A DNA stretch of 64,000 nucleotides. Source: Curvularia sp. ZM96 (taxonomy: Eukaryota; Ascomycota; Dothideomycetes; Pleosporales; Pleosporaceae). Under the pieces are notes generated by a model. It was not told where the DNA came from. It saw nothing but the letters and a program-made list of their open reading frames with translations, and ran no database searches. Made by a program: the position numbers and the translations under genes. Location: positions 5,084,001-5,148,000 of the forward strand of contig JAJGBQ010000001.1 of assembly GCA_022457065.1 (NCBI GenBank), read 5' to 3'. The first letter of the stretch is position 1; every line of letters begins with the position of its first letter. Below, one piece after another: positions 1 through 9,786 of the stretch.

Positions 1-538
1 AGCCGACGACGGGACGACGGGACCAGCAGAGACAGAAGCAGCTAGGAAGCTAGTAGCTAGGAAACCCACAGTCTACTCACCGTCGACGCCCTATTCATCC
101 ACCGGCAACTCGACGGGGTCCTCCAGGCAGGGGCAGACTTAAGCTTCTTGCAGAAGATGTCCTTCTATACAAGAGTAGCCCTAGGCTGCTTAACGCCACG
201 GACTCTAGGCCTCTCAAGAGAAGTCGAACGAGAAGGAAGATAGGCAGGGCCACGAGGCGAAGGCGAAGGCGATCCGATGGCGCGCAAGGCGGAAGGAGAA
301 CGTAAGGCAGCAGGCTCGCCAGCAAGCAGATCGTTATCGGCTAAAGGCTGGCGAGGAGAAGGCGAAGCGACGGGGTTACTGCGTGCGGACGACGAGGCTT
401 TAGACGAGGAGCTCTGGCGACTCGAAATCGAAATAGGCTTTAGCGGCTCCTGCAGCCGCTGGGAACGACGTTAGAATGTGACTAGGAGGTTATTAAAACT
501 TCCTTCGCGAACGTTAGCAGCCGAAGATAAGGCACCAC
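1..538. other. GC-rich stretch without a recognised gene
   Basis: I recognise no intact gene here. Short Arg/Lys/Ala-rich open frames occur on the plus strand (about 277-474 and, in another frame, about 295-405), each closed by TAG codons. The composition and the many TAG/CTAG words resemble the decayed coding DNA that follows, so this may be remnant mobile or accessory sequence. That is inference only. Confidence 0.3.
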
Positions 539-1110
539 TTATGTAGTAACGAAATGCTCGATTCTTACCGCGGGAGACTGCGGTGGGTTGGGAGGCGGGC
601 TACCTGGAGGCGTGTCACCACCATTGCCGCCGCCGCCACCACCACCGCCAGGCGATGGTGAATCCCGGCCAGACGGCGACCCACGGGGAGGAGGCGAAGG
701 CCCAGAGGAAGCCGAACCAGCAGCAGCAGCCGGATTGCTATACGCCTAAACGACATTAGTACGACAGTGAAACGAAGCGCAAAGGAAAACTCACATAGCT
801 GTTGAGGATATGCAGAATACCCTCTTGGGCATCTGCCTAGCGGTTGATGCTATAGAGCATCAACAAAAGGACCTCCTTGACACTAGCAGGCTTACGCGTT
901 CCACCCATCTTGTCAGCCTTGCAAATAAAAGCTTCAACAGCCTTCACATACTCGCGTACATCATGCTGGAGGGCGGCGAGGCGGCAAGTCGCTCGGCCTC
1001 ACGCTGGAGGTTGGAAACCTGGGCGAAAAACTTGGCGGGAACAGGCAGATAGGGCTTGCACTGATGAGCACAATAACCACACTTGGTGGTTTTGGTACGA
1101 TCGCAGGAAT
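539..1110 (-). pseudogene. Decayed gene fragment with a cysteine motif and a Pro/Gly-rich tail
   Basis: Read on the minus strand, a coding-like stretch starts near 1110 with a CGYC-x3-C cysteine/histidine motif and a helical segment (FFAQVSNLQREAERL). A frame change near 965-980 follows, then a second helical segment (KAVEAFICKADKMGG) and an in-frame TAG at 837-839. The frame continues to a plausible 49-bp intron (746-794; donor GTGAGT, branch TACTAAT, acceptor TTTAG). The last exon is rich in Ala, Pro and Gly and ends at a stop at 539-541. At least one frameshift and one stop make it a broken gene. The TAG could come from CAG by C-to-T change. I do not recognise the family; a mobile-element gag-like or accessory protein is possible. 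Confidence 0.4.
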
Positions 1111-1115
1111 GCACA

Positions 1116-1265
1116 GTGTCGAGACGTCAACTCGACAGAGGGTCGCTGGCGCGCAGGGCCCAGGAGTACCTTGAACGGACTTCGCCAGGAGTGTTGAGAA
1201 CCAGTCCCAAAGTCCTTACAGACCCTGCACGCCAGCGATCCACTGTCGAGTCGACGTCACGACAG
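1116..1265. repeat. Small element with ~43-bp imperfect inverted repeats (MITE-like)
   Basis: Positions 1116-1158 and 1223-1265 are inverted repeats of 43 bases with about seven mismatches, around a 64-base centre. The arms share blocks such as ACTCGACAG and TCGCTGGCG. Size and structure fit a non-autonomous DNA element or a long foldback. No clear target duplication was seen. It lies 34 bp downstream of the NLR stop codon and next to the decayed gene. Confidence 0.45.
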
Positions 1266-1299
1266 AGTCACGACGTCGCACTCTTACAATCTGTTATCT

Positions 1300-4200
1300 C
1301 TACCTCCCAGACTTTGAGCTTCTAATGCCTATCTTTGCTAGCCCTCGTACCAGCTTTGACTGTTTGCCTGCGTATGCATGTGCGCTGCTATCCGTAATCG
1401 TAGGAGGGATAGTAAGCTGGTGCTGCTCGTGCAATGCAAGCGCGTTGGCGTAATGCTGGTAACACGCATGCGTGGTTGAGTGAGTCTTCCCAAGCGCAGT
1501 TTCGTACCCAGTGCATGCTCTCTTGTATAGAGCAAGAGCTTCGTTGTAGCAACGTTGATGTGTAAGAAGATTGGCAAGGCAGTATACGCTCGTCAGCGTG
1601 TCTAGATCCTCGTGCCCGAGTACCTCCTCCCTCCGCGCCAGCGTCTGTCGGTTTATTATCTCCGCCTCTTTATGCTTGCCTTGACTATTTAGTACTTGTA
1701 CTAGGTTGTGCATACTCGTCAGCGTGTCTGGATTCTTATGCCCGAGGACCTCCTCCATCAACGCTAGCGTTTGTCGGTTTACTGTCTCTGCCTCTTCGTA
1801 CTTGCCCTGCCTATTCAACACTTGCGCTAGGTTGTGCATGCTTATTAGCGTATCTGGACGCTTGTGCCCAAGCACTTTGTACCCTTCTAGCGCCTGCCTA
1901 TTTATCGTCTCCGCCTCTTTGTACTTGCCCTGTCTATAGAGCAATAGCGCTAAGTTGCCCATACTTGTCAGCGTGTTTAGGTGTTCATGTCCGAGCACCT
2001 TTTCCCTCTGCGCCAGCGCCTGCCTATTTATCGCCTCTGCCTCTTCATACTTGCCCTGCCTATCTAGCACGCCCGCTAAGTTGTGCATGGTTATTAGCGT
2101 GTGTGGATGCTCATGCCCAAGTACTTTTTCTCTGAGCGCCAGTGTCTGTCGGTTCATCGCCTCCGCCTCTTCGTACTTGCGCTGGTTGTCTAGCACTAGC
2201 GCTAAGTTGCTCATGCTTGTTAGTGTGTGTGGATGCTCATACCCAAGTACCTTCTCCATTAACGCCAGCGTCTGTCGGTTCATCGCCTCCGCCTCTTCGT
2301 ACTTGCGCTGGCTGTCTAGCACTAGCGCTAAGTTGTTCATGCTTAATATTAACGTGTGTGGATGCTCATGCCTAGGTACCTTTTCTATCAACGCCAGTGT
2401 CTGTCGGTTTATCGCCTCTGCCTCTTCGTACTTGCCCTGTCTGTTTAGTACTAGCGTCAAGTTGCTCATACTCTTTAACGTGTGTGGATGCTCATGCCCA
2501 AGCACCTTCTTGTACCCTGCTAGCGTTTGCCTGTGCATCGCCTCTGCCTCTTCGTACTTACCTCCAAGCTCTCTAGCTAGTCCTACCATCTCCATGCTGT
2601 CTAGCATTCTCACATCTTCTTCTCCTAGCTCTTCACTCCTAGCCTCCATCGACATCGTCGCCATCTCTTCTGCCTCGCCAGCTCTCCCCTGTCGCCACGC
2701 GTACCATGCCGCCTTATATAGCAACAACGCCCACTCTTTTCGTGACTCTCTACTCTTAGGCTGCTGTGCTAGTGCCGCTCGTGTATGTGGGAATAGCGCT
2801 TGGCACTTTTTCCAGTTTTCGTACTGTCCTGTCGGCAGCTCTGCGCACAGGTTCGAGATAAACTGCTCCCTCCACTTGTCTAGCTGCCCTTCGTTTTCAA
2901 GCCATGTGCGCGTCGCTAGCTGCACTAGGCTATGCATCTCCCACGTGTCTGCATCTCTAGTTACCGTGATAAACGAGTAGTCTCGCAGGGCTAGCACGTC
3001 GTCTTCAAATCCGTCGTCTACTATGCTACTCTGTTGGTGGAGTAGAGCTTCCTGGATCCCCTGTCGGTCGAAGAAGCTCATCAGTGACAGCAGGCCTGCT
3101 GCTGATTGTCTTGTGCTCCGTATGTGGTCAAACGAGATCTGCCACGTTACTAAGACAGAGTTGCTGGCTTCTTTATCTCGGCGATGGTGACCTGCCTCGC
3201 GGTTTAGCAGAGTCGTCTTTCTGCGATCGCTCTGCTGGTACTCCTCAAGGTACTGCTGCACAGAGCACCGTGGTGCTCGCTCCCGAATGTATGCTGCCGC
3301 CTGCACGAGAGCAAGCGGCATGCGATCGAGCGTCATAGCTAGCGTAGCGATGCTGTCGTCTTTATTGTCTATGTCTCTTAGCTTCTTACGGAGCAGAGCG
3401 TGTGCAGCTGCATCGTGCATTGGCTCGATTAGTATAATGTCACTATCCGCCACAATCTGCATCGCTGCCTGCTTTGTCCGACTCGTCACAAGGACGGCGC
3501 CGTGCCTGCTAAAAGGCAGATACCTCGATAGATGCTGCCGGAGACCACTGCTGCCGTCTGTCGGAGAGACTATAGCAGCATCATCCATATTGTCGAGCAC
3601 TAATAGCCACCGTCCGTTCTTCGCGTCTAGCAGCCAGTCGTGCACTAGCTCAAACACGTCTACTTGCGGGTCCTTGCGCCCGCGAGCCCTAATCTGGTTG
3701 GCGATCCTCTGGAAGCTCTGCTCGAGTCGCGCGTTGTTGCTCGCATGCGCCCAGAACACCCACGTATCCGGCGACTGTTCAGCGGTGCGGTAGCAGTACT
3801 CGATGACTAGCTGCGACTTCCTGTATCGTATGTTAGGTAGCTAATGTTCCTTCTTTGGGCTTACTTACCCCACGCCGCCGAGGCCCACCAGCGCTACCCG
3901 CGATGCTGGCGCTGCGCATCGCTTGCCAATCTGATCGAGCAGCGTTCCGTGGTCGACGAAGTCTGGGTCGCGTGGAAACGGGATGTTGGACGACGGCTTA
4001 GGCGGTGTCTCGGGTCGTTCTAGCGTCGCGCTGGCGTCAGCGATCAATAAACAAGCGCACGTATCTTAATAGCATTCAGGGCCGAGTTTACCTGGTGGTA
4101 AAAAAGTGTAATTATATGCTAACACCAGCATAGTCAGTACAGATTCATCAAAGTCGACTCAGGCACACTATGAACGGATGCTAGTAAAAGAGCAACTGCC

Positions 4201-4862
4201 TCGATTGAGAAATCGGTGTGACCATGCGAGGACGATAATTACGTACTAGAAGGGCCCTCATTGTACACCCCAGGATTGTTCACCTGCCGATTGTTGCTTC
4301 CACCAACTACATAATTCGTAGGACTGCCGCCTTCATTGGCAATAATGTTGCCCGCTCCAGTATGTGTATACTTGCCGTCCTCGTTTGCTAGTGCTTCCGT
4401 AACTTCATGCAGCGCGTCCAGCTTGTCGCCAATAACATAGATCTCCTTCTGCTCTAACAGTCTCAAGTTGTCTTGAATGGTTACCAGAAGCCTCTGTACC
4501 TGGCTATCTCGGCCGAAGAAGACAGTCTTTGCGCCTCTCCAGATGCGCCTGGTACGATTTTCCCCGTCTTTTGGGCACGCTTTTCTAAATATATCTCTTA
4601 GTTCAGCTAAAGCCTCCTCGCACTGTTTCAAAATCGGCTGTGCCTTCTTGCTGGCATTCTCTATGATTCTCCCTTCCTCGCAGCTCTCCTGCGCACTTTC
4701 CAACAGTTCTTGGATCGCTGGCAGCTTTTCGAGCAGGTCTCGAAGCTTTGGCGGTAGTCCTTGAGCATCCTGAACGGCACGCCCAATGTCGATGATCGTA
4801 TTAGCGATGCCGATGCAGGCGTCGATCAGCTGGATGGTGGTAATGGCTTCGGCACCGGACAT
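1300..4862 (-). CDS. NLR-type protein: SesA domain, NB-ARC ATPase, TPR array
   Basis: Model: complement of 1300-3820, 3869-4064 and 4247-4862, 1110 aa. Exon 1 encodes a SesA-type N-terminal helical domain (starts MSGAEAITTIQ, about residues 1-165), then a Gly/Asn-rich spacer. The NB-ARC part has P-loop GLGGVGKS rebuilt across the 48-bp intron 3821-3868, Walker B-like RWLLVLDN, TSR sensor and MHSLVQ. About nine kinesin-light-chain-like TPR units follow (residues ~690-1050). Proteins of this build are fungal intracellular sensors linked to heterokaryon incompatibility and regulated cell death; the ligand is unknown. The P-loop intron is convincing. The join of SesA to NB-ARC uses a less certain 182-bp intron (4065-4246, donor GTACGT, acceptor AAG), so two adjacent genes remain possible. 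A broken HeLo gene lies upstream on the other strand. Confidence 0.75.
1490..2563 (-). repeat. Tandem ~126-bp TPR-coding repeats
   Basis: About eight units of 42 codons are nearly identical in their core (GKYEEAEAINRQTLAL, then KVLGHEHPHTL), plus a diverged C-terminal unit. One unit carries an extra codon (near 2340-2352) and one lacks a codon (near 1880), so indels keep the frame. The similarity between units, higher than TPRs need for folding, suggests recent duplication or repeat homogenisation. Confidence 0.85.
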
Positions 4863-5292
4863 TTCGGATCATCGGTGCGTACACAAGCTGGGTGTGTTGG
4901 GCAGGTATGAGCAGGTATGGGCGCGTATTCTGGAGGCACGAGGGTATTCTAGCAATGCAAGCAGGCAGGTAGGCAGCAAGGCGAGCAAGGCGCTTATAAG
5001 GCAGACCGACAAGGTCTTCGCGGGGCTAGGACTAGCATGGGCGCTTGCTCACGCATCAGAGGAGCTGCATGTTCATATCTTGGGCTCGGCTGTTGAGGCT
5101 GAGTCGTCGCTTCAGATGAGCGGCTCGTTCTGCGCATGTTTAGAAGAGAACCTCAACCTTTCGCTCCCGCTGCTGCTGCTTATGCACCCAAAAGCTGTGA
5201 GCAAATACGAAGAAAACCATCACTTCACTTTCGCGTTCTCTTTTCCCTATCTCCACGGTTATCACTGCCCCTAATACTGTAGCGCGCGAACA
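4863..5292. other. Intergenic region between divergent NLR and HeLo remnant
   Basis: No gene is recognised. A plus-strand open frame runs through most of it but overlaps the SesA exon in antisense and shows no domain. The stretch probably held the divergent promoter of the NLR gene and of the HeLo gene when it was intact. Confidence 0.4.
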
Positions 5293-5500
5293 TGGCAGAG
5301 GCAGCTAGTCTCATTGTTAGTGTCGTTGCCCTTGCAGGCCTCCTTAACAACACAGTTAAGTGCCCCAAGTTCGTCCAGCTCGCCGCACATTTGGAAAAAG
5401 ACTTCCAGACAAGTCACCTAAATCTCAACAGCATAAGGACTCCGCCTGTCGCGAGTCATGCTTGGCCCTAGCGGACAGCATAAAACCCGGCGTTAGGCTA
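5293..5500 (+). pseudogene. HeLo-domain gene remnant (frameshifted, truncated)
   Basis: From the ATG at 5293 the translation begins MAEAASLIVSVVALAGLLNN and continues through a KDFQTS block. This is the N-terminal hydrophobic helix and following motif typical of HeLo domains, the membrane-active cell-death domain of HET-S-like proteins. The frame then ends at a TAG near 5468-5470. Residual similarity continues briefly in other frames (LRLS, then ALADSIKPG), so at least two small indels have broken the gene. Nothing HeLo-like is seen past about 5500. The typical HeLo domain is about 200 residues, so most of it is missing. Its position next to an NLR gene fits the usual clustering of such genes. 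Confidence 0.65.
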
Positions 5501-5902
5501 ATATAATACCGCTAGTCTGCCTCTAGTATTTGCATACGTATTGCTGGCTACGCAATAACCTTTTTGCAAAGAGATGAAGTGTAGAGGATATTAAGAGACT
5601 AAAATCTCTATCCCAAGATTGTATGTGCTCCTCGACTGTAGTTGCGTTTGTTGTGGGTAAGAGTGTGGCTGGCATGCTGTCATGCAGGGTTTTCCGCCAC
5701 ACGTGGGGGGATAGTAGTTGTGCTATGTCATGTTTCCGGACAGGTTTTTGATGGGTGGCTGGCATACCGCCGGCATCCCAGCCTCACGGCGGCCCCAATC
5801 TTGGAAGACATTTCTTCTTAATTCTCCTAGTATAAACTGAAAGGATCTGGGACCCGCCCGAATAGCGACGAAACTAAATCCTGGAATATCTTACATTCGT
5901 TA
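5501..5902. other. Unassigned DNA between HeLo remnant and transposon
   Basis: A minus-strand frame at 5523-5765 is open for 80 codons, but I recognise no domain and no splice structure. This could be remnant coding sequence. The TA dinucleotide at 5901-5902 is the left target-site copy of the adjoining transposon. Confidence 0.3.
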
Positions 5903-5966
5903 ACGTGTATGGCAAGCGAGCGGCGCAGGCAAGCGAGCGGCGCACCCCACCAACTCTGTACACCTC
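5903..5966 (+). repeat. Left terminal inverted repeat with internal 17-bp tandem repeat
   Basis: This is a 64-bp perfect inverted match to 7694-7757. Inside it a 17-bp unit, GGCAAGCGAGCGGCGCA, occurs twice head to tail (5911-5927 and 5928-5944). Such subterminal direct repeats are candidate transposase-binding sites. Confidence 0.93.
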
Positions 5967-6007
5967 CTTAAACTAAACATCTAATTACTCAATACCACCA
6001 TGCTCAA

Positions 6008-7636
6008 ATGGCTTCAGACGAATCAGATATTCAACTTGCTATCCAATCTCTTAAAAACAAACAGATTCAAGGGAATCGCCGTGCTGCTGCAGTCTATAAT
6101 GTAGCCGAAACGACGCTCCGCCGCCGACGCGCTGGCAAGCCTGCCCGACGCGATTGCCAGCCCAACTCAAAGAAACTTACTAAGCTAGAAGAGGAGGTAA
6201 TAGTTAATCATATACTTGATCTAGATCTACGTGGATTTGCGCCTACCTACGCTGCTATGCGCGATATGGCTAATAGGCTGCTAGCTGCGCGCGGCGCTGG
6301 GCAGGTTGGGCAGAAGTAGCCAGCCAACTTCGTCAGGCGTACAGACAGTCTTATGACGCGTTTTAATCGGACATACGATAGGCAGAGAGCTCTATGTGAA
6401 GATCCAGTCTTAATCAAGAGCTAGTTTGAGCTTATAGAGCAGACAAAGGCCAAGTACGGCATCTATGACGAGGACGTCTATAACTTTAACGAAGCTGGCT
6501 TTTCAATGGGCAAGATCACCACTCAGCTTGTCGTTACAGCATTAGAGAGAAGAGGCCGGCTAAAGGCTGTCCAGCCAGGTGGCCGAGAGTGGGTGACGTT
6601 TATCGCCGGGATTAATGCAGCTAGCTAGTCTATCCCACCATTTCTCATCTTTACTGGCAAGCATCACCTATCTGCCTAGTATGAGGAGGCAGAGATCCCA
6701 CGCGACTAGGCGATCGCAGTCAGCGATAACGGCTGGACGACTAACGAGCTAGGAGTTAAGTGGCTAAAGCACTTTGTCAAGCATACAGATGGCAAGGTTG
6801 TTAGGGCACGCCAGCTGCTTATCCTTGACGGCCATGAGAGCCACCAGTCACTTGAGTTCCAAGAGCTCTGTAAGGAGAACGATATCTACACGCTCTATAT
6901 GCCACCACACTCATCTCATCTACTCCAGCCTCTTGACGTTGGCTGCTTCTCGCCGTTGAAGCGCGCGTATAGCCATGAGGTGGAGAGCCTAATACGCAAC
7001 CACGTCAACCACATCACTAAGCTCGAGTTTCTGCCAGCGTTTAAGGCAGCCTTTGATCGATCATTTACCTCAGCTAATATCTACTCTGCCTTCCGTGGCG
7101 CAGGCCTTGTGCCTCTCCAGCCAGACGCTGTTCTATCAAAGCTTGACGTGAAGCTGCGTACACCTACTCCACCAGCTGTTCTAGCAGAGGCTCTCTGGCA
7201 GGCTCGTACGCCTAGCAACACACGCGAGCTTGAAGCTCAATCGACGTTAATACGTGATCGAGTTCAGCGGCATCAAGACTCATCACCAGCTTCAATTATT
7301 GCAGCGATTAACCAGCTTAAGAAGGGGGCAGAAGTAATGATACTCTTAGCTGAGCTAATGCGCGATCGAATTGCTACTCTTAAGAGAGCTAATACAGCAA
7401 TATCAGAGCGTCGAAAGCGTAAGAAAAAGCGGATACAGAAGCGAGGAGTCCTTACAAAGGGAGCTAGAGAGGATATACTCGCTCAACGTGAGGCTGATGA
7501 GCAGATTGCTTGTGAGGAGCGTCAGGGTGGGGAGCGATTAGGTGTCAGCCGCCGGGCTGTAACGCGCTGTAGTAGATGCAAAGAGACTGGCCATAACTCA
7601 CGTACATGCAAGAAAGATACTTTAGATACTAATTAA
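6008..7636 (+). pseudogene. pogo/Fot1-type transposase, disabled by five in-frame TAG codons
   Basis: One reading frame of 543 codons starts at ATG 6008. It has an N-terminal psq-type helix-turn-helix region (about residues 1-50), a CENP-B-like segment, and a DDE_1 catalytic core with acidic motifs around FNEAGF, LLILDGHESH and the PPHSSHLLQPLDVG block. It ends in a basic tail and a zinc knuckle (CSRCKETGHNSRTC). The frame has no indel, but TAG stops sit at 6317, 6422, 6626, 6677 and 6707. From my memory of the family each falls where Trp is usual (for example before PANF, and in HLSA*YEE and PRD*AIA). TGG to TAG equals CCA to CTA on the other strand, the CpA-to-TpA change of RIP. Four Trp codons survive. 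Nonfunctional as it stands. Confidence 0.9.
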
Positions 7637-7693
7637 TCTACTGTGTTAATATCTGTTAAAATTATTAATATATGGTGGAGCTATACGCTTGTA

Positions 7694-7757
7694 GAGGTGT
7701 ACAGAGTTGGTGGGGTGCGCCGCTCGCTTGCCTGCGCCGCTCGCTTGCCATACACGT
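7694..7757 (-). repeat. Right terminal inverted repeat
   Basis: Reverse complement of 5903-5966 without mismatch, including both copies of the 17-bp unit. Identity stops just inside 7694, where the left arm reads CTCC and the right arm, in the same orientation, CTCT. Confidence 0.93.
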
Positions 7758-7861
7758 TAATATACATTCGTTTACCTGAGAGAGATTGGGCCGTAAGATC
7801 TGCATCCAACCAATAGGAACACGCCATTGCTTAGGCTACCAGGTTTCCACCTTCGTCCACC

Positions 7862-8803
7862 ATGAAAGGAAGCGCTTTGGTATGGATGTTGGGTGCAGTG
7901 ACAGCGCGCGCACTAGCTAGTGTGGCGCAGAAACCGTATGCAATGAATAGCGGTAAGTCAGCAGTGCCCTAGCACTTCTATATATGTTCTTATCATTGAC
8001 TTTTAGGTACAGCTGCATCTGCTGTAATCCCACCGCCACATGCATCCGGCGCGAGATCATCCTCCACGCCATGCGACTCATTGACCAAGTCTTCTGCGTG
8101 GCCCACAGCAAGTGCGGTCCCATACCCAATTGCATCTCTGCCGGCTAGCTCTTTTATCACTCCAACAGCAAGCCTAGTATCTGCTAGTGTTAGCGACGTG
8201 TTGACAACGCAACCTATGGCTATCATGTCAACACTAAGTAGCTCAGCTGATCCGGCGCCGGCTCTCCAACCTGTCAACTCTCCACATATTGCAGACAAAG
8301 CGGTAGCCATAGCGGCCTTACCAGCAAGCTCTAGCATAGATCTCGAGCTCCTCTCCTCCATATTACTCTCGGGCCTCCCCGACGCATACACCAAAACAGC
8401 GACTGAAAAAACGACCGTCATTGTTAGTCTGAGTTTACCAATCCCTCTCTCGACACCCTTGTCAGACAGTGTCTCAAGTTCATCGGTTGCTCCAACAGTC
8501 ACAACCACCGTTTCCCCATCTTCAGAGACTTCTGCCACCGAATTTCCTACTTCACCACCTTTTTTGTACAACCCATCTGCGTCTCGGGGCTCCGCGACTC
8601 CCATATCGAGACCTACACCAGATTCCTCGAGTGCAAACGTTGTTGGATCTACCCTCAGCACATCCTCAGCACCCAGCGCAACCGGAAACATGGAGATTCC
8701 ACCTGCTCCAAGCGCGGCGGGAGCCTCTAGCAACTTGGGTGGGAGAGGCAAAGAAAAGGTGTGGTGGGTTGCTTTCCTGGTTCCCTTCCTACTTGGGGCT
8801 TAA
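7862..8803 (+). CDS. Secreted Ser/Thr-rich protein, probably GPI-anchored
   Basis: Model: 7862-7952 and 8007-8803, 295 aa, with a 54-bp intron (donor GTAAGT, acceptor TTTTAG). Exon 1 supplies the ATG and a signal peptide (MKGSALVWMLGAVTARALA). The rest is low-complexity Ser/Thr/Pro/Ala sequence, likely O-glycosylated, with almost no cysteine. It ends in a small-residue/basic segment (NLGGRGKEK) and a hydrophobic tail (VWWVAFLVPFLLGA), the pattern of a GPI attachment signal. It is probably a cell-wall or surface protein; no catalytic domain is seen. The start is chosen because only it gives a signal peptide in frame. It lies about 100 bp from the transposon edge. Confidence 0.65.
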
Positions 8804-9786
8804 GCAGCTGCGTTTGGTACGGGCGTAATGTGCTACGAGAGAGAGGGCAGACAGTGTGTTTCTTATGTGTTACATGCTTTACGATATCACCGAAATGGTT
8901 CAACGGACAGATTTATGAAGAGGAGGATATACCAGGTGCTTGCACCATGCACAGCGTTCACGACTTTATGTTTTTCCGAGTTTAGTTGAGGATCGTGGTT
9001 AATGAGATGATCGATATGAGGGCAGCTTTAAGGGTTACCACATGGTACATAATACATTGATATAGTAATACTTGACTATTCTTGTTTTGTGCTATTGTGC
9101 AAACATGAAGAGATTTTTCTCAGTAGGACAGCGGGCTGGGCACAGGGAAGTTTTGTGAGGTTGCAGACATCTTTACGCATGTGGCGGAACGTACGGAACT
9201 GCTTCCTAGTTCCCGTGACGTCTTGAAAATCATATGCAGCCTCACGAGATGGTCCTAGTGCCAAGTACCGTAAGTGTGTAAATCCGGGGTTGTTGAGAGA
9301 CAAATAACACGGCTCGCTGAAGATCTCAGTTGGCGAGCGGGGGAAGGAGCGGGTTCGGCTAGCGCAGTCACCATTTCTTCCGTCAATCAAACCCAACTTC
9401 GTGCACTATTCTTGTTAAGCTTTTGTCACTTTGTAGCACATCGGCCAATCTACACCCCGTCTTTGGTGATTTGGAGATGGCAGATGACTGTGAAGTAAAA
9501 GATTGGCCTGTTCTTTCTTTCTCCAGAATCAGCACCCATCGAACTGACCAGTCGGTTGCGACGTCATCATCGCCTCCAATGCCAATGGCATTGAATCCCT
9601 CGTTTTCCATTGAGCCGGTACCTTAATATACAGGCATCATGTCGGGGGACATTTGTCCGCGGTACATCAGTGGGTTTGCATCCGTTCACTGGACGGCCCG
9701 CGAACCGTAGTGGCAGCGTATAAGAACGATGGTACCTTGTCTATAGTTCAATCTCGAGGCGAGTTTCATTCGCGGTTCACTTCACC
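8804..9786. other. Intergenic region upstream of GH3 gene
   Basis: No gene is recognised; open frames are short, mutually antisense and domain-free. A TATAAG box at 9719-9724 lies 63 bp upstream of the GH3 start codon and is a plausible core promoter element. Confidence 0.4.

Larger units (their letters stand above)
5903..7757 (+). mobile_element. pogo/Fot1-type Tc1-mariner DNA transposon, 1855 bp
   Basis: The element is bounded by perfect 64-bp terminal inverted repeats (5903-5966 and 7694-7757) and flanked on both sides by TA (5901-5902, 7758-7759), the target duplication of the Tc1/mariner/pogo superfamily. It holds a single transposase reading frame on the plus strand. The intact termini contrast with the stop-ridden transposase, so the copy may be mobilisable in trans but not autonomous. 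Identical arms suggest it is not very old. Confidence 0.93.

Noticed and set aside
1955..2980. Long plus-strand open frame opposite the NLR
   Set aside because: It is the antisense shadow of the TPR array: periodic Ser/Cys/Ala-rich sequence with the same 126-bp period, no start context and no domain.
4786..5274. 162-codon plus-strand frame
   Set aside because: It starts antisense within the SesA exon, has no domain and lacks a convincing start.
6008..7636. Reassigned UAG codon or readthrough in the transposase
   Set aside because: Tryptophan elsewhere in the same frame and in all other genes uses TGG, many normal genes here end in TAG, and RIP explains the changes.
5893..7771. 8-bp direct repeat ACATTCGT on both sides of the transposon
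   Set aside because: The copies are not at equal distance from the ends (adjacent on the left, several bases away on the right), so TA is the better target duplication and this is probably chance.
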